Below, piece after piece: positions 35,358 through 43,888 of a stretch of 64,000 bases of DNA; position 1 is the stretch's first letter, and every line of letters starts with the position of its first letter. The stretch is from Fimenecus sp045631225. GTDB lineage: Bacteria > Bacillota > Clostridia > Oscillospirales > Acutalibacteraceae. Below the pieces are notes generated by a model that did no database searches, was not told where the DNA came from, and was given only the letters and a program-made list of their open reading frames with translations. The position numbers were made by a program, and so were the translations under genes. The stretch is taken from NCBI GenBank assembly GCA_045631225.1, contig JAZQUG010000044.1:62001-126000 (forward strand), in the 5' to 3' direction.

Positions 35358-36824
35358 ATGGCAGAAAACAAAGGCGACATCCGTTATGTCGGTGTCAAGG
35401 AAACACTTGCCTATGGTATTGCAAATGCCGGACAATGCTTCGGATATAACATTATCGCAGGTAGTTATCTTTCACTTTTCTTCACAAAGGTTTTTGGTGT
35501 TCCTCCTGAAGCCGTTGCAGCAATGATGCTGTTTTTAGGTCTCTGGGACACATTTAACGACCCACTTATGGGTACAATCGTTGACAAGACACGAACAAGA
35601 TACGGAAAACTCCGTCCATATCTCTTAATTATCCCTGTTCCATTAGGTCTTGCAACAATTCTTCTTTTTGCAGGTCCACAGCTTCTTGGTGACAAAGTAG
35701 AGGTAACAGCGAAAATTATTTATATGTTTGTCACCTATTTCTTCTGGGAATTGTTCTACACTTTAGGTGATGTTCCGTTCTGGGGAATGAGTGCTGCTAT
35801 CAGCCCATCACCGTCTGACAGAACAAGAGTAATTTCATCAGCAAGATTCATTTCAGGTATTCTCGGTGGTATTTCAACACCGATTCTTACAGTTCTTATG
35901 GACTTAAGCAATAACGGTACAATCCCGCTTTCACTTTCTCAGGTTTTCTTGCTTATGTCAATTATTTCGGCAACCTACGGAATGGGACTTTTCTCATTGG
36001 CAGGCTTCTGCACAAAAGAAAGAGTCGTACAAACAGTTAAAGAACCAAGCGTTCTCGACGGATTCAAAGCATTACTCAGAAATAAACCTCTTCTTTTAAT
36101 TGTTATCGGAAATGTATTGTCAGCAATCAGCGGTATCGGTAATTTCTTCCAGGCATACTATTATTCCGAAGTTGTTCAGATGAATTCACTTACAATCATC
36201 ATTACACTTCCGGGAACAATTTTAGGCTTTATTACATATCTTCTTATTCCAAAGGTTAAGGAAAAGTTTGACAACAGACAGATTATCTTCCTTAACGGTT
36301 TTGTAAGACTTGTAGTTGGCATTATTGTTTTCCTTGTGGGTGTAACCTGCTTTACAAACCTTTGGGTTGTTGTGCCGCTTCTTATGATTCAGAATTTCCT
36401 TTTCAGCTTCTTTAACACAATCAATATGGTTATTCCTACTGAAATGATTGGTGACACAATCGACTATATGGAATGGAAAACAGGCGAAAGAAATGAAGGC
36501 GTTTCATTCTCTGTGCTTACATTTGTTGGTAAGCTTACAGGTTCAATTTCAGGAACTTTAGGTAATCTCTTACTTCCTTTGATTGGTCTTTCATTCGTTC
36601 AAATCAGTGCAACAGAAACAATGACTGTAAAAGCTTATGATTACACAGATACTCTTATCTGGGGTATGTTCACATTAGCTCCTGCTATTTTAGGTCTTCT
36701 TCCACTTATTCCATATATCTGGTATGACCTTACAGGTGAAAAACTCAAGCAAGTTCGTGAAGAAATGGCTGAACGCAGAACTGTGCTTTCAGCTGAAGTT
36801 TCAGGAGGTGGCAAAAATGAGTAA
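35358..36824 (+). CDS. MFS carrier of the GPH type
   Basis: A 488-residue carrier with about 12 membrane helices. The motif DPLMGTIVDKTRTRYGKLRP (about 57-76) is the classic GPH signature (D-P-x-x-G, then D-x-T-x-T-x-x-G-x-x-RP). WKTGERNEGVSFS late in the protein also fits. It probably imports mannosides or mannose-containing oligosaccharides for the adjacent GH38 enzyme with Na+ or H+. The AAGGAG ribosome site lies in the end of the GH38 gene. Its stop overlaps the next start by eight bases. Confidence 0.9.
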   Translation: MAENKGDIRYVGVKETLAYGIANAGQCFGYNIIAGSYLSLFFTKVFGVPPEAVAAMMLFLGLWDTFNDPLMGTIVDKTRTRYGKLRPYLLIIPVPLGLATILLFAGPQLLGDKVEVTAKIIYMFVTYFFWELFYTLGDVPFWGMSAAISPSPSDRTRVISSARFISGILGGISTPILTVLMDLSNNGTIPLSLSQVFLLMSIISATYGMGLFSLAGFCTKERVVQTVKEPSVLDGFKALLRNKPLLLIVIGNVLSAISGIGNFFQAYYYSEVVQMNSLTIIITLPGTILGFITYLLIPKVKEKFDNRQIIFLNGFVRLVVGIIVFLVGVTCFTNLWVVVPLLMIQNFLFSFFNTINMVIPTEMIGDTIDYMEWKTGERNEGVSFSVLTFVGKLTGSISGTLGNLLLPLIGLSFVQISATETMTVKAYDYTDTLIWGMFTLAPAILGLLPLIPYIWYDLTGEKLKQVREEMAERRTVLSAEVSGGGKNE

Positions 36825-37434
36825 CAGATGTCCGAAATGCAACGAAAAACTCTCTCCACTCTATATGAAACAGAACTGTCCGAAATGCAACACAAATCTT
36901 GTGTATTATGATTTGGATAACCGTCTCAAATCAGACCACGAACAGGCAATGCGTGAACAAGAAGCAGTTGATAAGGTTTTAAATAACATTAAAACCTCTG
37001 CATTTGGCGGACCATTACAGATAGCTCGTTTTATCCTTATGTTTTCCCCTCTTTTGTGGATGTGCTTACCAACATTCAAGGCGGTTGACGGCGAAAACAT
37101 AACACTTATAAGTGTTATTATGGGAATCATTAATGGTGAATTAGCATTTGATAAAATTTTGAGTGATAAATCATTTTTATTCCCAGTTATCACAATGGCT
37201 TGTGTTATAATTTTCTCCATTCCTGTGATTATCTCAACGCTGTTTTCAATTGGTGAAAAATCATACAAACGCATTAAGATTTTTAAATATATATACGGAT
37301 TTGTTCTCTTAATTTGTCTTGCATTGTGTTATTGGGGTGGCTCATACATTTCCTTTGGTTTTATCCTTATTGTAATTACCTTTGGTATAGTAAATACACT
37401 TCATAAAAAGATTGACAACAAGCTTAACAAATAA
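36817..37434 (+). CDS. Zinc-ribbon membrane protein, paralogue A
   Basis: A 205-residue protein of no named family that I recognise. The ATG at 36817 follows AGGAGGTGG and overlaps the carrier stop (ATGAGTAA). It begins with a zinc ribbon, CPKCNEKL then CPKCNTNL (Cys pairs near 5/8 and 22/25), a charged helix (about 35-60), then four membrane helices (about 70-195) with PLQIARFILMFSPLLWMCLP. The same architecture occurs in the gene at 54424 (CPECGHTL, CPKCGVNI, then LRIARLVLTFAPLIALVLP). Both follow a glycan-degradation gene. The role is unknown, possibly membrane sensing or assembly. Confidence 0.75.
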   Translation: MSNRCPKCNEKLSPLYMKQNCPKCNTNLVYYDLDNRLKSDHEQAMREQEAVDKVLNNIKTSAFGGPLQIARFILMFSPLLWMCLPTFKAVDGENITLISVIMGIINGELAFDKILSDKSFLFPVITMACVIIFSIPVIISTLFSIGEKSYKRIKIFKYIYGFVLLICLALCYWGGSYISFGFILIVITFGIVNTLHKKIDNKLNK

Positions 37435-37440
37435 AACCTC

Positions 37441-37751
37441 AAATTATAATTTGTAGGGGAGAAATGAAGTGCAAAATGTAAAACGCAAAGTGCAAAGTGT
37501 CGGAACTGCGTTGCTGATTTATAATTGGCTCCCCTTGTCAGGGTGCGGGTGTCCGGTGGACACCTCTGCGAAGCAGAAGCACCGATCGAACCGGCAGGTG
37601 AGACTTAGCTGTCAACGAAGTTGACTGAGGGGTAGTCAAAAACATTGATTTTATTTATCTCTCCCTCCGTCAAAACCTGCGGTTTCGCCACCTCCCTCGT
37701 CAGAGGGAGGCAGGAGTACGCCATCTATTCACCCCGATAAACTCCAATTTA
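37441..37751. repeat. Mosaic palindromic repeat element, copy 3 (opposite orientation)
   Basis: The left end AAATTATAATTTGTAGGGGA matches the right end of copy 1 (10195-10416) reversed. The right end TTCACCCCGATAAACTCC matches its left end reversed. Inside are mini-hairpins GTGTCCggtGGACAC, TCTGCgaaGCAGA, GTCAACgaaGTTGAC and CCTCCCTCgtcaGAGGGAGG. It is clearly richer in G+C than its surroundings. It fills most of the 420-base gap before nagB. No gene is seen in it. Confidence 0.75.
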
Positions 37752-37766
37752 ATAAATAAAAAAAAC

Positions 37767-37790
37767 AAAGGAGTTTTTACTCCTTTTTTA
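37767..37790 (+). terminator. Terminator before nagB
   Basis: AAAGGAGT (37767-37774) and ACTCCTTT (37779-37786) form the stem, followed by a T tract. It ends the GH38 operon transcript after the repeat element. Confidence 0.75.
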
Positions 37791-37854
37791 TTGCAATATT
37801 TTCATATTATGGTAAAATAAAACTTAACAAAATTTAAAGAGAAGGTGCAGATAA

Positions 37855-38574
37855 ATGAATTTACACATTTTTGATACTGCAGAACAGATTGCAGTAGCAG
37901 TAGGTAATATGATGATTGAACAAGTAAATGCAAAACCTGACTCTGTTATGGGCTTTGCAACAGGTGCTTCTCCTGTTCCTACATACCAATATTTAATCAA
38001 ATGCTTTAACGAAGGTAAGGTTAGCTTCAAGGATATGACAACATTCAACCTTGACGAATACTGCGACCTTCCTGTTGAAGATAAAAACAGCTATTTTACA
38101 TTTATGCACGAAAATCTTTTCAATCATATTGATGTGAATGAAGACAATGTTAACTTCCTTAACGGTAATGCAGCTGACAGCGAAGCAGAATGCATTCGTT
38201 ACGACAACCTTATCGATGAAAAGAAAATTGATGTTCAGCTTTTAGGCATCGGTCAGAACGGTCACATCGGATTTAATGAGCCGGCTGACAAATTTACAAA
38301 AGGTTCATTCAAAGTTCAGCTCACACAGAGCACTATTGATGCTAATTCAATCTACTTTGATGAAAACCCAATGCCACACTATGCACTTACAATGGGCACA
38401 GTTTCAATTATGAAGTCAAAGAAAATTATTCTTATTGCAACAGGCAAAAGCAAAGCAGACGCTATCTACGGTCTTGTAAACGGTGACATCTCACCTGCTT
38501 GCCCTGCATCAATTTTACAGGTTCACCCTGATGTTCATATCTTTATGGACAAAGCTGCAGCAGCAAAATTATAA
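37855..38574 (+). CDS. nagB: Glucosamine-6-phosphate deaminase
   Basis: A 239-residue cytoplasmic enzyme converting glucosamine-6-phosphate to fructose-6-phosphate and ammonia. Seen: MGFATGASPVPTY for phosphate binding, TFNLDEYCDL with the catalytic Asp, and LLGIGQNGHIGFNEPA with the catalytic His of the family. The length is close to the short (non-allosteric) Firmicute forms rather than the 266-residue E. coli enzyme. It stands alone, without nagA. It would feed amino sugars from glycans, including N-glycan breakdown by the GH38 locus, into glycolysis. Confidence 0.93.
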   Translation: MNLHIFDTAEQIAVAVGNMMIEQVNAKPDSVMGFATGASPVPTYQYLIKCFNEGKVSFKDMTTFNLDEYCDLPVEDKNSYFTFMHENLFNHIDVNEDNVNFLNGNAADSEAECIRYDNLIDEKKIDVQLLGIGQNGHIGFNEPADKFTKGSFKVQLTQSTIDANSIYFDENPMPHYALTMGTVSIMKSKKIILIATGKSKADAIYGLVNGDISPACPASILQVHPDVHIFMDKAAAAKL

Positions 38575-38597
38575 TTCAAAACCAAATAATCATAAAA

Positions 38598-38634
38598 ATC
38601 CACCCCGCAGTAATTGCGAGGTGGATAATTTTTT
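38598..38634. terminator. Bidirectional terminator
   Basis: ATCCACCCCGCA and TGCGAGGTGGAT form a 12-bp stem with one mismatch around GTAAT. It serves nagB and the convergent MFS gene. Confidence 0.8.
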
Positions 38635-38640
38635 GTTGTT

Positions 38641-40041
38641 TTAGTTATTCTTTTCTTTCAATGCCTTTTCTTTATCTTTTTTCAAGAATGCGAGCATAGG
38701 GATGAAAATGAGTATTGCAACGATTGCTGCATAAAGGAACATTGCCTCTGTTGGGAGAACCTTTTCTGCACCATTTTCAATATATGTAACGTTTGAATTT
38801 TTTGTTGCAATATTGCCAAGAGTCGGACCAACAATCATTGGAATCATAACAAGGAAAATCATTCTTACACCCTGGAAAAGACCAACTTTATCCTGTGGGA
38901 TATTATCACGTACAGTTGCTGCAAACTGAATCATAATTACGATATAACCGATAAGCACAAGTGCAACACCGATAATCATACCATAAAGGTTCGTCTTTGC
39001 AAAGAATACTGTGAAAAGACCAACAATCAGGAAGAGTACACTTGGAATAAATGCTGCAGCCTTGTTCTTTGGATAAACCTTCATAAGAACTACAATTCCT
39101 GCCACAGCTACTACAATTGAAATAACTGCTACAACAATAAGGCTGATTGGAATTGATTTCAACATTTCTTCGTTTGCAGGAACAATAACTGAACCGAGAT
39201 AAATGAAGAGATATGGGAAGAACACCTGGAACGCACTGTTAAATGTACAACCTGATGCAAGAATCAAGTAAAGGTTGCTGTTTTCCTTAACAACATCCGG
39301 TCTGAAACCATAGAATAGGTCTGCCCAGTAACTTGTTTTTGGAGCGGTTTTATCTTTTTTAGCATCCTCAAGCTTCTTTGGATTTTCAACCAAGAAAAGA
39401 GCAGCAATACCAGCTAATGTAACAACTACACCAAGACCTATAAAAAATGTGCTATATGGAATTGCACCACCCTGTGCCATTGAACCAACAACCATAATCA
39501 CAGCCATTGAAATAAAGCCTACAAATGTAAATGCTGTCTCAACCTTTGCAGTTGTTTCAGGAGTTGTAACGTCAGTTACCCACGCCTGGAATGCAGAGTC
39601 GTTACTTGTTGAACCCATAAAAGTCATTACCATATCCATAATGATAACTACCCATGCAGTTGCAGTAACAATTTTAGCATTATCAGAAAGGCCAAGAACA
39701 CTTGCAACATTTTCCTTTGTGATAAAACCGAAAAGGGCTGTTATAATACCCCAAGCAATATATCCGAAAGAAATAAACGCTTTACGGTTTTTCATTTTTT
39801 CACTGAGTGTACCCATAATAAATGTGGTAACAACCGCAGTGATTGCAGACAATGTAACCATAATGTTAACAGCATCTGTAAGAACCATTTTAGAACCAAA
39901 TGCACCGGCATCATAAACACAGTCATTCAAGAATGTGTTGAAATACATATTTTCCACATTCCATGCAAGGCCACCTATGAATGAACACATAAGCATACCT
40001 ATCCAAAGACGTGCAGAAAGTTTTCCGTTATTTTTATTCAT
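38641..40041 (-). CDS. MFS carrier next to GH13 enzyme
   Basis: A 466-residue protein with about 12 membrane helices and a Lys/Asp-rich central loop (about 220-236). The N-terminal segment WIGMLMCSFIGGLAWNVENMYFNTFLND resembles sugar or oligosaccharide MFS carriers of Firmicutes. It begins 13 bases after the GH13 gene stop, so the pair forms an operon. By context it imports alpha-glucosides such as maltose, isomaltose or trehalose, which the GH13 enzyme then cleaves. The exact substrate is unproven. Confidence 0.82.
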   Translation of the reverse strand: MNKNNGKLSARLWIGMLMCSFIGGLAWNVENMYFNTFLNDCVYDAGAFGSKMVLTDAVNIMVTLSAITAVVTTFIMGTLSEKMKNRKAFISFGYIAWGIITALFGFITKENVASVLGLSDNAKIVTATAWVVIIMDMVMTFMGSTSNDSAFQAWVTDVTTPETTAKVETAFTFVGFISMAVIMVVGSMAQGGAIPYSTFFIGLGVVVTLAGIAALFLVENPKKLEDAKKDKTAPKTSYWADLFYGFRPDVVKENSNLYLILASGCTFNSAFQVFFPYLFIYLGSVIVPANEEMLKSIPISLIVVAVISIVVAVAGIVVLMKVYPKNKAAAFIPSVLFLIVGLFTVFFAKTNLYGMIIGVALVLIGYIVIMIQFAATVRDNIPQDKVGLFQGVRMIFLVMIPMIVGPTLGNIATKNSNVTYIENGAEKVLPTEAMFLYAAIVAILIFIPMLAFLKKDKEKALKEKNN

Positions 40042-40053
40042 TGTTTTTACCTC

Positions 40054-41727
40054 TTATTTAAAATAATATACACGAGCCTCATAAGGTCTTGTTACAAAAG
40101 AATTGTTTGTTAATGGGTTAAGTTTGTAGTTTGAAAGAACAAGTTCTCCCTTCGAAAGGTCAATTCCTGCAGGAGCTTCAAAATTCACACACTTTTCAGA
40201 GAATGAGCAAACTACAAGAAGCTTTTCACCATCAAGATTTCTTTCGTAAACAAAGAGTTTATCGCTGTCTTTATAATACTGCTTGAAATCACCATAAATT
40301 GCAACTTCATGCTCTTTACGGAATTTAAGAAGTTTACGATAGTAATTAAGAATTGAGTTTTCGTCAGCTTCAGCCTGTGCCACATTGATTTCTGTATAAT
40401 TCGGATTAAGGCTGAACCAAGGTTCAGCTGTTGAGAAACCTGCATATTCACTATCATCCCACTGAACCGGTGTTCTTGAATTTTCACGTGAACCTGCATT
40501 AGCCATCTTGATAAACTTATCACCCTTAATACCAAGTTTATTGAACATAATCTGATTATTAAAAGTAATCATATCCTTGAATTCATCAATTGAATGGAGC
40601 TCGATATTTGTCATACCGATTTCCTGACCCTGATAAATAAACGGAGTACCCTTTTGAAGATAGCACATTGTTGCAAGCATCTTACCGCTTTCTACTCTGT
40701 ATTTAAGGCTACCGTAACGGTCAATAATTCTTGGATGGTCGTGGTTTTCAAGATAAAGAGTATGCCATCCTTTGCCATCCATAGCATCATACCATTTTTG
40801 GTAGCATTTTTTCATTTTCTTAAGATTAAACGGAGTCTTAATCCAGTCTGTCATAAAGCAGTCTGCTTCAAGATGGTCAAAGCTGAACATAGTCTTAAGA
40901 ACCTGAGTATCGTCTTCCTTAACGAAACGAAGAACCTTTTCAGGAGTGATAAGCGGACCTTCACCTACTGTAAAGCAATCGTACTTTGAAAGGACATCAT
41001 CGTGGAATTCCTTAAGATATTTATAAAGATGAGGACCACAATTATAATGTTCCATACCTGCAGCTACAGGAATTGGAATAGCATTTGGAAGACCCTCTCT
41101 CTTTGAAATATATGTAATAACATCTTCACGGAATCCGTCAACACCCATATCAAGCCAGAATTTCATAATATCCTTGACTTCCTGACGAACTTTAGGGTTA
41201 TCCATATTAAGGTCAGGCTGACCCTTTGTAAATACGTGAAGATAATATTCGTCAACTGCCGGAACATACTCCCATGCACCACCCTCAAATGTTGACATCC
41301 AGTTGTTAGGTGGTCTCTTACCGTTTTTACCCTTACCTTTTCTCCAGATATAGTAATCATGATAAGGATTATCTATGCTCTTACAAGCCTCTTTGAACCA
41401 ACGGTGTTCAGTTGAAGTGTGATTAACAACAAGGTCCATAAACACCTTCATTCCACGTTCATGACAACCTGCAAGAACTTTTTTGAAGGTTTCCATATCA
41501 CCATATTCAGGATTGATATCCATATAGTCTGCGATGTCGTAACCGTAGTCAGCATTAGGTGATTTGAAAAGTGGTGAGAACCAGATAGCATCAACACCAA
41601 TAGACTTAACATAGTCAAGCTTTGAGTAAATACCCTCAAGGTCACCGATACCGTCGCCATTTGAGTCTTTAAAACTTCTTGGCCAAATCTGATAAACTAC
41701 CATTTCCTTATACCAAGTTTTTTTCAT
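40054..41727 (-). CDS. GH13 alpha-glucosidase (oligo-1,6-glucosidase type)
   Basis: A 557-residue cytoplasmic enzyme. The ATG at 41727 is preferred over 41745, because AAGGGGTG lies inside the longer reading 7 bases upstream. Conserved regions: DLVVNHTS (about 98-105), GFREDVI with nucleophile Asp202, VGEG with acid/base Glu256, and LENHDHPR with Asp330. The calcium-like loop DSNGDGIGDL near 21-30 is typical of oligo-1,6-glucosidases. It hydrolyses alpha-1,6 or alpha-1,4 glucosides. Operon partner of the MFS carrier, with palindromic sites at its promoter. Confidence 0.93.
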   Translation of the reverse strand: MKKTWYKEMVVYQIWPRSFKDSNGDGIGDLEGIYSKLDYVKSIGVDAIWFSPLFKSPNADYGYDIADYMDINPEYGDMETFKKVLAGCHERGMKVFMDLVVNHTSTEHRWFKEACKSIDNPYHDYYIWRKGKGKNGKRPPNNWMSTFEGGAWEYVPAVDEYYLHVFTKGQPDLNMDNPKVRQEVKDIMKFWLDMGVDGFREDVITYISKREGLPNAIPIPVAAGMEHYNCGPHLYKYLKEFHDDVLSKYDCFTVGEGPLITPEKVLRFVKEDDTQVLKTMFSFDHLEADCFMTDWIKTPFNLKKMKKCYQKWYDAMDGKGWHTLYLENHDHPRIIDRYGSLKYRVESGKMLATMCYLQKGTPFIYQGQEIGMTNIELHSIDEFKDMITFNNQIMFNKLGIKGDKFIKMANAGSRENSRTPVQWDDSEYAGFSTAEPWFSLNPNYTEINVAQAEADENSILNYYRKLLKFRKEHEVAIYGDFKQYYKDSDKLFVYERNLDGEKLLVVCSFSEKCVNFEAPAGIDLSKGELVLSNYKLNPLTNNSFVTRPYEARVYYFK

Positions 41728-41752
41728 AAAATAACACCCCTTCATATAAATG

Positions 41753-41797
41753 TTTTCATACGTAATACATTATAACATACGTACAATTGAAAAACAA
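41753..41797 (-). promoter_or_regulatory. Promoter of the GH13 operon with repeated CATACGTA sites
   Basis: On the minus strand TTGTTT (41797-41792) and TATAAT (41774-41769) are 17 bp apart. TACGTATG-type sites lie in the spacer and just downstream of the -10, as two CATACGTA repeats at about 41758 and 41776 on the plus strand. This fits a repressor responding to sugar, but no LacI gene is in the window. Confidence 0.6.
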
Positions 41798-41868
41798 TTA
41801 TTATTATAATGTTTTTAAGTTTCTACTGACAAAAAATACTTTAAATTTTTATGTAATTTGACATAAAA

Positions 41869-41898
41869 AAGCGGGAGAAACCTTGCGATTTCTCCCAC
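41869..41898 (-). terminator. Terminator of the lipoprotein gene
   Basis: GGGAGAAA (41873-41880) and TTTCTCCC (41889-41896) form the stem. A T6 run follows on the minus strand. Confidence 0.8.
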
Positions 41899-41913
41899 CT
41901 TGTATGCTTTGTC

Positions 41914-42783
41914 TTATTTCACTTCAAAGATACAACTCTGAAGTTCTACTTCACCTGTTGCTTTATCTTCATAAGAAACTGATAATGTCCATGTTTCATT
42001 GCCAATCTTCTGCTCGAAAATCATAGCAACCTTAGAATGAGTGTAGTCATTTCCCTTATAGTATTCCGAAACATTAATGCTTATTGGTTTACCAAAAGTA
42101 TTAACAAAATCTGCATATGTCGAACCTGTTGTTCCTGCCTTACCATCAATTGTAAATTCAGCCCAAACTTGTTCTGTAATTGTTTTGAGAATACCAATTT
42201 CAGTAATCACGCAATCAGCAAGAGCCATACTTGTTGAAGTTTTGTTTGTAACAACAAGTTTTGTTGTCTTACCGGCATTGTTTTTAAGAATAACGCTTGT
42301 TTCATCACCTGCTTCTATTGCAGCATTAGCATCCTTTTTACTGATTATTGTCCAACCGTTTGCTACAAAGTCCTTAAGAAGTGTTTCGTTAAGAACAAAC
42401 TTTGTACCTTCTGTATCAACATTTGCTGAAAGTGTATTGCCTGTAGAATTTTTAATCTCGTATCTCTTTATAATAAATGTAACACCTGATGACGCTGTTG
42501 TATTCGGAGCTGCACTTTTTAAATTATAATTATCGAAACCAACAACCTTAAAGAGTGCTGCAGGTTCAGTAAGATTTGGATTTTCAAAAGGTGCCGCAGT
42601 TGTTGTTTCAGGTCTTGGCTTTCTCTTTGTTGTATCTTCCTCACCATCTGTTGTCTGTTCATCAGCCTGATTTTCAGTTGTTTTGTTAACATCTTCGCCA
42701 GCATCAGGAGTTTCGTTCTTATTACAAGCAGCAAACGAGAACAAAAGAGTGAGAACTAAAAATATTGCTAAAAATCTTTTCAT
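41914..42783 (-). CDS. Lipoprotein of unknown function
   Basis: A 289-residue protein. The signal peptide ends with a lipobox (SFAACN, Cys20), so it is anchored outside the membrane. A low-complexity Asp/Glu/Thr/Lys linker (about 22-65) leads to a folded region (about 75-289) rich in beta-strand patterns and Thr/Val/Asn. I recognise no family. Similar linker-plus-beta lipoproteins are frequent in clostridia. AAGGAGA ribosome site, own terminator, so monocistronic. Confidence 0.75.
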   Translation of the reverse strand: MKRFLAIFLVLTLLFSFAACNKNETPDAGEDVNKTTENQADEQTTDGEEDTTKRKPRPETTTAAPFENPNLTEPAALFKVVGFDNYNLKSAAPNTTASSGVTFIIKRYEIKNSTGNTLSANVDTEGTKFVLNETLLKDFVANGWTIISKKDANAAIEAGDETSVILKNNAGKTTKLVVTNKTSTSMALADCVITEIGILKTITEQVWAEFTIDGKAGTTGSTYADFVNTFGKPISINVSEYYKGNDYTHSKVAMIFEQKIGNETWTLSVSYEDKATGEVELQSCIFEVK

Positions 42784-42857
42784 AATTAATTGTCTCCTTG
42801 ATTTTAATATCTAACCAATATATTATATCATACTTTTTTTATATGTACAAGTGTAAA

Positions 42858-43760
42858 TTACTTTATTCCAAGATTCGATTCTATCATATAGTGGTCAGAA
42901 ACATTGGTTTTTGCACCTGTTTCTGTTACAACCCTATAACTGTTTACACTAAAATTGTCATTCACAAAAATATAGTCAATTGGTCTGCCGACAGTTTCTT
43001 TCGTCCAACCATTGTATGTAACCATATTGTCGCCATTCTCTACTGTCTTGTTAGCGTTTTTATAGCCTTTTTCTTCCAGCGCCAAGCATCCCGGTGCATC
43101 ACTGTACTGATTAAAGTCACCTGTTATAACAACAGGAATATCACCATATTTTGATACGATTTCCTTTGACTTTTCACCAACAAGCTTTCCTCCCAATTCC
43201 TGCGCATCCTCACTTGTATTATCAAAATGAGTATTGAAATGAGCAAAAACTTTTCCTGTCACCTTATTTTTAAGAATCACATAAGAACATATTCTGTAAC
43301 AACCTGCATCCTTGTATTTTGATTCCACTTCCAGTGTTTCTGAAATCCAGAAAGTATTACAATCAACAAGTTCAAACTTATCTTTAAGATAAAAGATACC
43401 ATTCATTTCTGACTGTTTTTCGTTGCTATCTCCACCTCGTTTTACACCATAGTAGTCATACTGTGGCAAAAACTCCTCCATTTTTTTCACCCAATTACTG
43501 TTGATTTCCTGAACACCAAGAACATCAGGTAAATTATCGTTAATCTGTTGTGCAAAAAGCTTTGCTCGTTTATTAGTACCTGTACCTTCGAGAACATTTC
43601 CCCAAGGTGCTGCAGTATTGTATGATGCAACGATTATATTTTCATTATCTTTGACTCTTTCGTCTGTTGTTTTAATCACAACATCACCTCCAAAAAATGA
43701 TGGAACTGCTATTACTGCTACCGCAATGGCACAGATAACTGTTATAAGGATTTTCTTCAT
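42858..43760 (-). CDS. Secreted endonuclease/exonuclease/phosphatase family protein
   Basis: About 300 residues. The ATG at 43760 follows AAAGAGGTGATTTTA and precedes a hydrophobic signal or anchor (MKKILITVICAIAVAVIAV); the longer form from 43808 lacks a ribosome site. The EEP fold is clear: ASYNTAAPWGN, DVLGVQEIN with the metal Glu, FAHFNTHFDN, VITGDFNQYSD with Asp-x-Asn, RPIDYIFV and SDHYMIES with the final Asp-His pair. Substrate is unknown; family members cleave nucleic acids, phospholipid heads or inositol phosphates. No clear terminator was seen downstream. Confidence 0.88.
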   Translation of the reverse strand: MKKILITVICAIAVAVIAVPSFFGGDVVIKTTDERVKDNENIIVASYNTAAPWGNVLEGTGTNKRAKLFAQQINDNLPDVLGVQEINSNWVKKMEEFLPQYDYYGVKRGGDSNEKQSEMNGIFYLKDKFELVDCNTFWISETLEVESKYKDAGCYRICSYVILKNKVTGKVFAHFNTHFDNTSEDAQELGGKLVGEKSKEIVSKYGDIPVVITGDFNQYSDAPGCLALEEKGYKNANKTVENGDNMVTYNGWTKETVGRPIDYIFVNDNFSVNSYRVVTETGAKTNVSDHYMIESNLGIK

Positions 43761-43888
43761 TAAAATCACCTCTTTACATAATTTATCACAAAAATACTTA
43801 TCGGTCAATTCTGTATTGTAAAATTAAATATAATGTGATAATATATTATTTGGTATATTATCATCAATTTGAAATATAGGTGAATGGT

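Noticed and set aside
36724..36816. An extended N-terminus for the zinc-ribbon protein
   Set aside because: The extra 31 codons lie inside the carrier gene in another frame, and the ATG at 36817 has an AGGAGGTGG site at good spacing.
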